Positions 9,190-16,636 of a DNA stretch of 46,529 nt are shown piece after piece. The stretch is from an uncultured Acidovorax sp. (GTDB lineage Bacteria > Pseudomonadota > Gammaproteobacteria > Burkholderiales > Burkholderiaceae_C). How positions within the stretch are numbered: the first letter of the stretch is position 1; every line of letters begins with the position of its first letter. Location of the stretch: contig CAJYHL010000054.1 of the NCBI GenBank assembly GCA_913774625.1, positions 1-46,529 of the forward strand. The letters run 5' to 3'. A program made the translations under genes and the position numbers. The notes below the pieces were generated by a model. The model saw only the letters and a program-made list of their open reading frames with translations, had not been told where the DNA came from and ran no database searches.

Positions 9190-9229
9190 TTCGTCCTGTT
9201 TTGGTGCCGGGCACAGCGTCGTGCCCGGC
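9183..9229 (-). promoter_or_regulatory. ANTAR-type dual hexaloop RNA leader of narK
   Basis: On the minus strand, hairpin 1 has a perfect 9-bp stem (GCCGGGCAC / GTGCCCGGC, 9229-9206) with a six-base loop GACGCT. After nine bases, hairpin 2 is GGAC-GAAGGC-GTCC (9196-9183), again with a six-base loop. Hairpin 2 shares bases with the left arm of the terminator, so the two are mutually exclusive. ANTAR proteins such as NasR and AmiR are known to bind paired hexaloops with A at position 1 and G at position 4; here G4 holds in both loops but position 1 is G. NasT, encoded at 19321-19947, is the obvious ligand (inference). Confidence 0.7.
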
Positions 9230-9244
9230 TCGTACGCCATGCAA

Positions 9245-9260
9245 GCAAGCTCGGTGCCAG
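9245..9260 (-). promoter_or_regulatory. Sigma-54 promoter of narK
   Basis: The minus strand reads CTGGCACCGAGCTTGC, matching the sigma-54 consensus TGGCAC-N5-TTGC exactly with the required spacing between the GG and GC elements. The predicted start is near 9233, a few bases before the first hairpin of the leader, which supports the assignment. Confidence 0.85.
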
Positions 9261-9392
9261 CGGATGCACTACAGGCCGCCGCGAACGAGGAGCATTCCCG
9301 TTGGCGGAAGCCTGGTTTGCCTTCATTACAGAGGGAAAAGAGCGCTTGCGGCCAGCTTTTCCGCATGTCACGAATTGTTATCAACTGTGTCA

Positions 9393-9436
9393 TGCACGTG
9401 CCATGGATCACTTGGATACTGCACTTTTCTGGTTAC
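9393..9436. promoter_or_regulatory. Possible NtrC-type enhancer sites
   Basis: Two imperfect sites resembling the NtrC dyad (TGCAC-N5/6-TGG): TGCACGTGCCATGG at 9393-9406 and TGCACTTTTCTGGTTA at 9420-9435, about 27 bases apart. They lie some 130-180 bases upstream of the narK sigma-54 promoter, a normal enhancer distance, but also directly before the kinase gene at 9456. Only one half of each dyad is well conserved, so the call is tentative. Confidence 0.35.
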
Positions 9437-9455
9437 GAACTGTGAATTCATCTAT

Positions 9456-11807
9456 ATGACCGTACGTTCACGAATTGCCTTGCTGATCGTGCTGGCCCTG
9501 CTGGCGCTGTGCGCCATCGGCGGCTTCGCCCTCTATCAGTCTTCCCAGGGGGCCTTGCAGGTCAAGCGCGTCACCGAGGGCGTGGTGCCCAGCACCATCC
9601 ATTCGGTGGAACTGATGGGCCAGCTCAAGGACGTGCAGATCGCCGCCCTCAACATGGTCGGCGCCCCCGACCGCGCCACGGCCGAGGCCATGCACGCTCA
9701 GGTGGTCGAGCGCAAGGAAGCGCTGCGCCGCGCGCTTGCGGCCCAGGCCCGGAGCGCCGACAGCGATGCGCAACGCGGCCTCATCAAGGAAGCCGAGATG
9801 AGCCTGGACAACTACTTCGCCGCCATCGACGACACGGCCAAGTACAAGCTGGCCGGCCAGCAGGAGGCCGCCGAGGCCTACATGGCCGCCACCGTGGACC
9901 AGTACCTGCGCGAGCAGGGCCAGATGATCGACGCGGTGCAGGTAGAGCGCCGCCGCAGCAAGGACGAAGCCATCGCCGCGCTGAACGCGCAGATGGAGCG
10001 CACCACCACCATGCTGCTGCTGGTGGCCGCCGTCAGCGTGGTCGGCCTGGGCGCGGCGGGCCTGATGCTCTACCGCCAGATCGTGCGCCCCATCGGCGAG
10101 ATGCAGCAGAAGATGACCGAGATCGCCACCAGCCAGGACTTCTCGCACCGCGTGCCGGTGGCGCGCATGGACGAGATCGGCCGCTCCCTCACCGCCTTCA
10201 ACGCCATGGTGGCCAAGATCGAGGAAAGCTCCGAGCTGGTGCGCCAGAAGACGGCCGACATCCAGGCCATGCTGCAGACGCTGCCGCAGGGCATCCTCAC
10301 GCTGGAAGCGGGCCGCCGCATCCACCCTGAATACTCGGCCTACCTCAGTACCCTGCTGGAACGCCAGGAACTGGCCGGCCGCACGCTGGACGAGGCACTG
10401 ATCGACCGCTGCGAAGGCAGCGCCGACGCCCGCGCCCAGGCCGAGGCCGCCATCGACGCCTGCATCGGCGAGGACGAGCTCAACTTCTCGTTCAACGCCC
10501 ATCTGCTGCCCCGGGAACTGTGCCTGCTCTGCGACGACGGCCGGCGCAAGACCATCGAGCTGGACTGGTCGCCCATCACCGCGGCCGACGGCACGGTGGC
10601 CCGCCTGCTGGTCAGCCTGCGCGACGTGACCGAGCTGCGCGAACTGGCGCGCGATGCCCAGGCCCGCAAGGAAGAGCTCTCCATGGTGGGCGAACTGCTG
10701 GCCGTGCCGACCGAGAAGTTCCATGCCTTCTCCACGGCCGCAGCCCAGCTGCTGGACGAAGCCCGCATGCAGCTGCAGGCGCCGCAGGACGAGCGTGCCG
10801 ACGCCGTCGCCGCGCTGTTCCGGGGCATGCACACCATCAAGGGCAATGCCCGCACCTACGGCCTGCCGCGCATCGCCGATGCGGCCCATGTGGCCGAGCA
10901 GCGCTATTCCGCGCTGCGCGACGACCTTTCCGGCTGGGACGACGCCGCGCTGGCTGCGGATCTGGATGCCGTCGAGCACGCCCTGCAGGCCTATGTCCAT
11001 GTGAACGACGAGACACTGGGCCGCGGCGCTGCGGCCCAGGACGGTGCGGACGGCGTGGTGCGTATCGCCCGCGAGCGGCTGGACGCGCTGCGCGCCAGCA
11101 TCGACGCCGTGCTGCGCCAGACCGACTGGCCTCAGGAGCACCGCGAGCGGCTGGCGCAGGTCGCGCGGACGCTGGAGCATCCCGACGCCGCAAGCATCGA
11201 GGAAATCTTCGGCGGCGTGGCCGCCTCGCTACCCGACCTGGCGCTCGAACTGGGCAAGGACGCGCCCCATGCGGAATACGGCGGCGCACCCGTGCTGCTG
11301 CGTAACGAGGCCGGCCAGGCCCTGCGCGATGCCTTCGTGCATCTGCTGCGCAACGCGCTGGACCACGGCATCGAGCCGCCGCAGGAGCGTGCGGCCAAGG
11401 GCAAGCCCGGCCGCGGCCTCATCCGCCTGGACGCCCGGCTCGCCGGCAACGTCCTGGAAGTGCGCCTGAAGGACGACGGCCGCGGGCTGGACCTGGCCCG
11501 CATCCACGACAAGGCGCTGGCCCAGGGCCTGCTGGGCCACGACGATGCGCCCACCGCCGAGGCTCTGGCGCAGATGATCTTCGCGCCCGGCTTCTCCACC
11601 GCCAGCCAGGTGACGGCCGTTTCCGGCCGCGGCGTGGGCATGGATGCGGTCAAGGCCTTCATCGAGGACCTGGACGGCGAGGTCGCCGTGGTGCTGGAGC
11701 CCGACGCTCCGGTCTATGCCACGCCCTTCACCACCGTCATCCGGCTGCCGGCGCGCTGGACCGTCGCCGCCATGGGGAGCCGTGGCGCGCTGGGAGAGGC
11801 CGCGTGA
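9456..11807 (+). CDS. CheA-like membrane sensor kinase with HPt domain
   Basis: A 783-residue sensor kinase of unusual build. Order seen: TM1 (about 6-26), a helical periplasmic domain like a four-helix MCP sensor, TM2 (about 183-204), HAMP (about 205-258), a linker with a PAS-like segment (about 270-395), an HPt domain with phosphorylatable His459 in GMHTIKGNARTYG, and a CheA-type ATPase domain (about 615-765; FVHLLRNALDHGIEPP, LKDDGRGLD, GRGVGMDAVKAF). It lacks the CheW-like P5 domain and a clear dimerisation domain of chemotaxis CheA, so it probably does not join receptor arrays. ATG at 9456 opens directly into TM1; the open frame upstream overlaps the narK leader and is rejected. Its stop overlaps the GTG of the next gene (GTGA), starting a coupled five-gene module. 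Confidence 0.85.
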   Translation: MTVRSRIALLIVLALLALCAIGGFALYQSSQGALQVKRVTEGVVPSTIHSVELMGQLKDVQIAALNMVGAPDRATAEAMHAQVVERKEALRRALAAQARSADSDAQRGLIKEAEMSLDNYFAAIDDTAKYKLAGQQEAAEAYMAATVDQYLREQGQMIDAVQVERRRSKDEAIAALNAQMERTTTMLLLVAAVSVVGLGAAGLMLYRQIVRPIGEMQQKMTEIATSQDFSHRVPVARMDEIGRSLTAFNAMVAKIEESSELVRQKTADIQAMLQTLPQGILTLEAGRRIHPEYSAYLSTLLERQELAGRTLDEALIDRCEGSADARAQAEAAIDACIGEDELNFSFNAHLLPRELCLLCDDGRRKTIELDWSPITAADGTVARLLVSLRDVTELRELARDAQARKEELSMVGELLAVPTEKFHAFSTAAAQLLDEARMQLQAPQDERADAVAALFRGMHTIKGNARTYGLPRIADAAHVAEQRYSALRDDLSGWDDAALAADLDAVEHALQAYVHVNDETLGRGAAAQDGADGVVRIARERLDALRASIDAVLRQTDWPQEHRERLAQVARTLEHPDAASIEEIFGGVAASLPDLALELGKDAPHAEYGGAPVLLRNEAGQALRDAFVHLLRNALDHGIEPPQERAAKGKPGRGLIRLDARLAGNVLEVRLKDDGRGLDLARIHDKALAQGLLGHDDAPTAEALAQMIFAPGFSTASQVTAVSGRGVGMDAVKAFIEDLDGEVAVVLEPDAPVYATPFTTVIRLPARWTVAAMGSRGALGEAA

Positions 11808-12544
11808 GCGACGCTGCATGGATGGGCCTGCTCTGCGGCCTGCTGACGGGCGCGGCCCTGGGCGCTGCGGTGATGTGGTGCGTGCTGGCCGAGCGCGCGC
11901 GGCGCCTCGCGGCAACCCGTCCCGAAGCTCCGCAGGCCGAGGCGCTGGAAGCCGCCCTGCGCCAGAACGCATCGCTGCAGGCCGACCTGGACCGGGCCCA
12001 TGCCGAGTGGCAGCAGGAGCGCCAGCAATGGCAGGGCGCCGCCGCGGCGTGGGAAAGCCAGCAGCAGGAAAACGCCCTCAGGGCCGAGCAGGAGCGCCGC
12101 TCGCAGGTGGTGCCCGCGCTGGAGCACATCCACACACAGGGCCGCTCGCTGCAGGAGCTGCAGGGCATCGGCAAGACCTTCGAGCGCTGGCATGCCGACA
12201 TGAGCGCGCTGGTGCAGCACAACCGCACCATGCACGACAAGAACGACGAGTTCGCGCGCATCGTGCGGCAGATGGTGATCGTGGCGCTCAACGCCTCCAT
12301 CGAGGCGGCGCGCGCCGGTGCCCAGGGGCGCGGCTTCAACGTGGTGGCCGGCGAGATGCGCGAGCTGTCGGCGCGCGCCGAGGCGCTGTCGCGCGACTAC
12401 CGCTCCAGCCTCTACGCCAACGACCTCATCGCCACCACCACCTTCCAGGACATGCAGGCGGGCGGCAAGATGGTCATCAACGCCGCCATGGGCCTGCAGC
12501 TCACCAATGGCCGCATCCAGGCCGCGCTGGAGGAAACCGCATGA
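11804..12544 (+). CDS. MCP-like signalling protein, short
   Basis: A 246-residue protein with one N-terminal membrane helix (about 5-26), a Gln/Glu/Ala-rich coiled coil (about 45-105) and a fragment of the chemoreceptor tip around 155-195 (IVALNASIEAARAGAQG, then RGFNVVAGEMRELSARAE). It keeps only the hairpin tip of the MCP signalling domain, without ligand domain, HAMP or long methylation helices. The start is GTG at 11804, overlapping the kinase stop by 4 bases. Given the tip motif and translational coupling, it most likely docks to or tunes the CheA-like kinase; this is inference. It ends with a 4-base overlap into the CheX-like gene. Confidence 0.75.
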   Translation: MSDAAWMGLLCGLLTGAALGAAVMWCVLAERARRLAATRPEAPQAEALEAALRQNASLQADLDRAHAEWQQERQQWQGAAAAWESQQQENALRAEQERRSQVVPALEHIHTQGRSLQELQGIGKTFERWHADMSALVQHNRTMHDKNDEFARIVRQMVIVALNASIEAARAGAQGRGFNVVAGEMRELSARAEALSRDYRSSLYANDLIATTTFQDMQAGGKMVINAAMGLQLTNGRIQAALEETA

Positions 12545-13167
12545 GCGCCGCCGCTTCCCCATACGCTTCTCCCACGGCCCAGGCCGGTTCGACGGTGCTG
12601 CGCCTGCTGAGCCAGCGCGCCTGCGACAGCCTGGACCGCATGATGGTTTCGGGCCTGCGCCAGGGCCTGGTGAACGGCGACGCCGGCGCCTGCATCGAAA
12701 CGGTCGATGCCGTGCCGCCCGGCGCCGCCACGCACATGGCGGTGCTGTCGATCGCGTCCTTCCCCTTCCGGCTGAACACCGCGCTGCACTTCTCCCGCAG
12801 CGAAGCCCTGCTGGAGTGGGCGGCCCGGCGCGCCGGCCTGGACGAAGGCGCCGGCCCGATCAGCGAGCAGCAGTTCATCGACGTCATCTGCGAAGTTGGC
12901 AACCTGTGCTGCGGCTCCATCAACCGCGACCTGGGGGAGTTCCAGTCCTTCCTGGGGCTTTCGACCCCGCAGATCCTGGATGCCCGCTGCCTGCCGCATT
13001 TCGTGCGCGACGGCGCCGAACACCTGCGGCATTTCCGCGTGCAGGTGCAGCCGGGGCTGGTGCTCTATGCCTCGCTCTGCGCCCGGGCCTATCTGCCGCA
13101 GGACTTCCACTGGAGCGGACCGCCCGCCGACGCGGCCGTGGAGTCGGGCGAGCTGGAGATGTTCTAG
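12541..13167 (+). CDS. CheX/CheC-like protein, first copy
   Basis: A 208-residue cytosolic protein. The CheC/CheX/FliY phosphatase signature [DS]-x3-E-x2-N is seen as DVICEVGN (Asp114, Glu118, Asn121), so it may dephosphorylate the receiver encoded three genes on. ATG at 12541 overlaps the previous stop (ATGA). The last nine residues, VESGELEMF, are identical to those of the protein at 13393-14424, and the 28 underlying bases are identical too. Overall resemblance of the two is otherwise limited to the CheX-like half. Family assignment rests on the short signature and context, so activity is unproven. Confidence 0.65.
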   Translation: MSAAASPYASPTAQAGSTVLRLLSQRACDSLDRMMVSGLRQGLVNGDAGACIETVDAVPPGAATHMAVLSIASFPFRLNTALHFSRSEALLEWAARRAGLDEGAGPISEQQFIDVICEVGNLCCGSINRDLGEFQSFLGLSTPQILDARCLPHFVRDGAEHLRHFRVQVQPGLVLYASLCARAYLPQDFHWSGPPADAAVESGELEMF

Positions 13168-13310
13168 CTAGGCCCGGTGCCGGCCCCGCTGCGCTGCGGG
13201 GCGGCATTCCTGCCTGCACGCAAGCAAACACGAACGCACGCACGCAGCGCCGGGCTTCGCCTTCAGTCGCTTGTTCCGCAGATCGGGCCACGCTGCACCG
13301 GCCACTGCGG

Positions 13311-13373
13311 TCCTGCTCTCCGTTTTCTTTGCCTTTGCTTTGCCTTCTTTCCTTCCTTTGTCTTCTTTCTTCA
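13311..13373 (+). other. Polypyrimidine tract before receiver-CheX gene
   Basis: About 60 bases almost purely of C and T (runs of TTTCTTTG and CCTTCCTTTG), ending 20 bases before the ATG at 13393. A similar tract precedes the next gene (14433-14488). No promoter or hairpin was recognised in the 225-base gap. It may keep the mRNA 5' region unstructured or reflect an A/T-slippage-prone repeat; function unknown. Confidence 0.5.
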
Positions 13374-13392
13374 AGCCGATGGGAACCCGCGT

Positions 13393-14424
13393 ATGGAAAC
13401 AACTCAGCCTGTGATCGAACAAGCCCCGGCCTTTGATGCCGTGGTCGAGCCGGCCGCGCTGGTCAGCAAGGTGCTGGTCATCGAGACCGATGCCGACGCG
13501 CTCGCCCGCATCCGCGCCTTTTGCGACGCCAACGGCCTGCAGGGCCACAAGGTGCATCCGCTGAACGTGCCCGCCGTGCTGCGGTCACGCATCGACCTGG
13601 GCGCCGTCTTCGTGGGCGCCGAGCTCAAGGGCGCAGTGACCGACGGCCTGGCCCTCGCGCGCGACATCGCCTGGCTGCGCCCCGAGCTGCCGCTCTTTTT
13701 GCGCACGGACGGCATGCCCGAGGACCAGGCCCAGGCCGCCGCGATGGCGCTGCAGCGCGAACCCTCGGTGGTGCGCTACACGCTGGACGACATCGAGGCA
13801 CTCAAGGCCGAGGTGGACCGCAAGATCTTCGATCGCGTCTATCCGACCTCGCTGGTCCGCACGCTGGGCGAGATGACGCAGTCCGCCCTGGCCAGCCAGT
13901 TCAAGGGCATGCAGGTGCGTCTGGATCCGCCCTACGTGGTGCGCGACCGGCTGATCCACGGCGAGCTGTTCACGCTCATCCCCATGGAAACACCCTGGTG
14001 CCGGGGCTTCATGACCCTGCAGACCGATGTGGGCTCCCTGCGCCGCGTGGTGGCGGCCGGGCGAACGGCCTTTTCCGCGCAGGAGAGCGAGGACTTCCGC
14101 AACCTCAACGCCATCCTGGGCGAGCTGACCAACCTCATCTGGGGCTCGTTCCGCAACCGCTTCGGCACGGAAGGCGCGGGCGGTTCCTTCGGCGTGCAGG
14201 TGCCCATCATCGTCAACCACCTGCACCGCTACATCAGCTTCGGCACCGAAAGCCCGCAGCTGTGCTTCAAGTGCCAGGTCTGGGCCCCGGAAGACCCCGA
14301 GGCCACGGCCATCACCGTCTATCAGCGCTTCGCCTTCAGCCTGAGCTGGGCGCCGGAGCTGTATCGCGAGAGCGAAGCCTTGCTGAGCGGCTTCGTGGAG
14401 TCGGGCGAGCTGGAGATGTTCTGA
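13393..14424 (+). CDS. Degenerate receiver + CheX-like protein, second copy
   Basis: A 343-residue protein. Residues about 25-150 look like a response-regulator receiver fold (KVLVIETDADALARIRAF, then LGAVFVGAELKG where the phospho-Asp would be) but the acidic pair and acceptor Asp are missing, so it is a pseudo-receiver. Residues about 150-343 are CheX-like with an ExxN motif (GELTNLIWG, Glu244, Asn247). The tail VESGELEMF is the same as in the first CheX-like protein. ATG at 13393 is preceded by a weak GGGAA site and a polypyrimidine tract. It sits between the first CheX-like gene and the CheY-like gene, in the same direction, which suggests a phosphatase/adaptor pair acting on one receiver. 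Confidence 0.65.
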   Translation: METTQPVIEQAPAFDAVVEPAALVSKVLVIETDADALARIRAFCDANGLQGHKVHPLNVPAVLRSRIDLGAVFVGAELKGAVTDGLALARDIAWLRPELPLFLRTDGMPEDQAQAAAMALQREPSVVRYTLDDIEALKAEVDRKIFDRVYPTSLVRTLGEMTQSALASQFKGMQVRLDPPYVVRDRLIHGELFTLIPMETPWCRGFMTLQTDVGSLRRVVAAGRTAFSAQESEDFRNLNAILGELTNLIWGSFRNRFGTEGAGGSFGVQVPIIVNHLHRYISFGTESPQLCFKCQVWAPEDPEATAITVYQRFAFSLSWAPELYRESEALLSGFVESGELEMF

Positions 14425-14432
14425 GCGCCGGG

Positions 14433-14488
14433 CCCTTCCTTCCCTTTTCCTTGTTTCTTTCCTTCTTTCTTTTTCGTTTTGTTTTTCC
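14433..14488 (+). other. Polypyrimidine tract before cheY-like gene
   Basis: Second C/T-only tract of the module, ending just before the GAGGAG ribosome binding site of the CheY-like gene. It follows the second VESGELEMF-encoding 3' end just as the first tract follows the first one, which suggests that the 3' end and tract were copied together. Confidence 0.5.
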
Positions 14489-14500
14489 GAGGAGCAATTC

Positions 14501-14866
14501 ATGGCCAACGTTCTGGTTGTCGACGATTCGAGCACTGTGCGCAACGAGGTGGGCAATTTCCTGAGCAGCAACGGTTTCCAGGTCGCGCTGGCGGTGGATG
14601 GGCATGACGGCCTGGCCAAGCTCAAGCAGGACAGCGGCATCAAGCTGGTGGTGTGCGACGTGAACATGCCCAACATGGACGGCCTGACCATGGTGGAGCG
14701 GGTGCGCAGCGAGCTGGGCAACAACAAGGTCAACATCGTGATGCTGACGACGGAGAGTTCGCCGGCGATGAAGGAGCGGGGGAAGGCGGCGGGGGTGAAG
14801 GGGTGGATCGTGAAGCCGTTCAATGGGGCGGCGGTGTTGGGGTCGTTTCAGAAGTTGGCGGCCTGA
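14501..14866 (+). CDS. CheY-like single-domain response regulator
   Basis: Stand-alone receiver of 121 residues with a full set of functional residues: acidic pair Asp8-Asp9, phospho-acceptor Asp53 (VVCDVNMPNMDG), Thr83/84 and Lys105 (IVKPF). It has no output domain, so it must act by binding a partner when phosphorylated, like CheY. A GAGGAG ribosome binding site lies 5-7 bases before the ATG. As the last gene of the module it is the natural phosphate sink for His459 of the CheA-like kinase and the natural target of the two CheX-like proteins. Whether it reaches the flagellar motor or another target is not visible. Confidence 0.9.
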   Translation: MANVLVVDDSSTVRNEVGNFLSSNGFQVALAVDGHDGLAKLKQDSGIKLVVCDVNMPNMDGLTMVERVRSELGNNKVNIVMLTTESSPAMKERGKAAGVKGWIVKPFNGAAVLGSFQKLAA

Positions 14867-14903
14867 GGGGCCGTTAGCTGGATTGGCTGATGTGGGGCGT
14901 TGC

Positions 14904-15590
14904 TTACCGGGGCCGGGATGTGCGCCCGGCGGCGCACTCACTTTCTTTTGCTTCGCCAAAAGAAAGTAAGCAAAGAAAAGGCGACCCCCAGTCTGCGACC
15001 CCTACGCTATCGCTACGGGGCGGACCTGCGTCGGGGCGCTTGCGGGGTGCCGCCGCAGAACTCACTGCGCGCTGCGCGCTCCGTTCGGACAACCGCGGCG
15101 AGTCAGAGCACGAAGCATGCGTGTCCTTCGGCACGCATGCGCACCCCGCAAGCGCCCCGCCGCAGGCGCAGCCAGCAGGGGGGGGGGGGCCGCACACGGG
15201 CCATTGCTTCGCTCGGCCCACAACACGCGCGCTTCGCGCTGCGCAATGAGCAGTGCGTGGTGACCGCCGCAGGCTAGGCCGAGCGTAGCGATGGCCCGGA
15301 TCGTCTCCCACCCCCTTCTGTGCGTGCCGAGAAGCGCAGGGCGGCGGGTGCGTGCGTGTGCCGAAGGACACACGCACTTCGTGCTCTGACTTGCCGCAGC
15401 ATGTTTGAACGGAGCGCGCCAGCGCGCAGTGAGTTCTGCGGCAGCACCCGCCGCCCGAGCATCGCAGGTTGCCCGTAGCGCAGCGGAGGGACACGCACGG
15501 CAGGGTCGCCTTTCTTTTGGGTACTTTTCTTTGGCGAAGCAAAGAAAAGTACCTCGCCCGCCGGGGCGAGACCCGGCCCCGGGAAGTAAC
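14904..15590. repeat. Long imperfect inverted repeat, non-coding
   Basis: The 850-base gap between the cheY-like gene and nrtD holds two related units in opposite orientation. Unit A runs right from about 14904 and unit B runs left from about 15590. Each begins with a GC-rich CCGGGGCCGGG block, then a hairpin of the type TTTCTTTTG-CTTCGC-CAAAAGAAA, and shares long matching blocks such as GCCGCAGAACTCACTGCGCG and AGTCAGAGCACGAAG. The middle (about 15197-15300) is itself a palindrome around GGGCCATTGCTTCGCTCGGCC. Several differences keep base pairing, suggesting a selected fold. Open frames here are shadows with no protein character. I associate this repeat type with Comamonadaceae genomes; it looks non-autonomous and mobile-like, but the family name is unknown to me. 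Confidence 0.8.
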
Positions 15591-15716
15591 GGCAAAGCAA
15601 GAGCCAACACCGTCACCTTCGAGAGGCACCCCTCTCAAGCCGATGCCATCCTCGCGCCCAGCTTCGACATGCTCAGCCCGAACGGGCTGGAATGATCTGG
15701 CCGCCGGCATCGCCCC

Positions 15717-16529
15717 TCAAGCCACCTTCTCCACATGCCCCTGCCGCGTATAGAGAAAGTCGATCACCGCCTTGCGGCACTGCAGATAGCGGGCATCCTC
15801 CGCCAGCTGCACCCGGCTCCGCGGCCGGGGAATATCCACCTGCAGCACCTCGCCGATGGTCGCCGCAGGCCCGTTGGTCATCATCACGATCTTGTCGGAC
15901 AGCAGCACGGCCTCGTCCACGTCGTGCGTCACCATCACCACCGTGCTTTGCGTGCGCGCCACGATCTCCAGCAGCTCGTCCTGCAGCTTGGCGCGGGTGA
16001 GGGCGTCCAGCGCGCCGAAGGGCTCGTCCATCAGCAGCACCTGGGGTTCCATCGACAGTGCCCGGGCGATGCCCACGCGCTGCTTCATGCCGCCGGAGAT
16101 CTCGCCGGGGCGCTTCTGCGCGGCGTGCGTCAGGCCCACCAGCGCCAGGGCCGCGTCGGTGCGCTCGCGCAGCCGGGCCTTGCTTTCCGTGCGGCCGAAG
16201 ACGCGTTCCACCGCCAGATGGACGTTGTCGAAACACGTGAGCCACGGCAGCAGCGAATGGTTCTGGAAGACCACGGCGCGCTCCGGGCCCGGGCCCTTGA
16301 TCTCCTTGTTGGCGCAGAGCAGGGCGCCGGCCGTGGGCGTGGTCAGGCCGGCGATCAGGTTCAGCAGCGTGCTCTTGCCGCAGCCCGAGTGGCCGATCAG
16401 CGCGACGAACTCGCCCTTGGAGATCGTCAGGTCGATGCCGCGCAGCGCGGGGAACAAGCCCTTGGCGGTCTTGAACGTCTGATCGACGCGCTGGACTTCG
16501 ATGAACTTGGTGGACAGAGAGGTGTGCAT
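15717..16529 (-). CDS. nrtD: Nitrate ABC transporter ATP-binding subunit
   Basis: ABC ATPase of 270 residues, the energy subunit for nitrate (or nitrate/nitrite) import with NrtA and NrtB. Walker A is GHSGCGKST (46-54), the signature is SGGMKQR (145-151), and Walker B is LLMDEP (165-170), followed by the D-loop and His switch (VMVTHDVDEA). Unlike cyanobacterial NrtC there is no fused solute-binding domain. ATG at 16529 follows an AGGAG site; upstream codons in frame lack family character. It is last in nasT-nrtA-nrtB-nrtD, 107 bases after nrtB. Taurine/sulfonate importers have similar ATPases, but the neighbours favour nitrate. Confidence 0.88.
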   Translation of the reverse strand: MHTSLSTKFIEVQRVDQTFKTAKGLFPALRGIDLTISKGEFVALIGHSGCGKSTLLNLIAGLTTPTAGALLCANKEIKGPGPERAVVFQNHSLLPWLTCFDNVHLAVERVFGRTESKARLRERTDAALALVGLTHAAQKRPGEISGGMKQRVGIARALSMEPQVLLMDEPFGALDALTRAKLQDELLEIVARTQSTVVMVTHDVDEAVLLSDKIVMMTNGPAATIGEVLQVDIPRPRSRVQLAEDARYLQCRKAVIDFLYTRQGHVEKVA

Positions 16530-16636
16530 AAGAAGCTCCTGGTTCTTTCGTGGACCACCGTGGAACCGGCTTCGCCGGGCCACTGGTGGTGCCCCCTTGA
16601 GGGGGTGACGCGCCGAAGGCGCGGCTCAGGGGTGGG

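Noticed and set aside
9036-9455. Upstream extension of the CheA-like kinase frame
   Set aside because: It runs through the narK leader, sigma-54 promoter and terminator hairpin, and has no membrane or family character; ATG at 9456 opens directly into the first helix.
14904-15710. Several long open frames in the region of the inverted repeat
   Set aside because: They follow the repeat symmetry, appear in several frames on both strands, and have no protein-like composition or ribosome binding sites.
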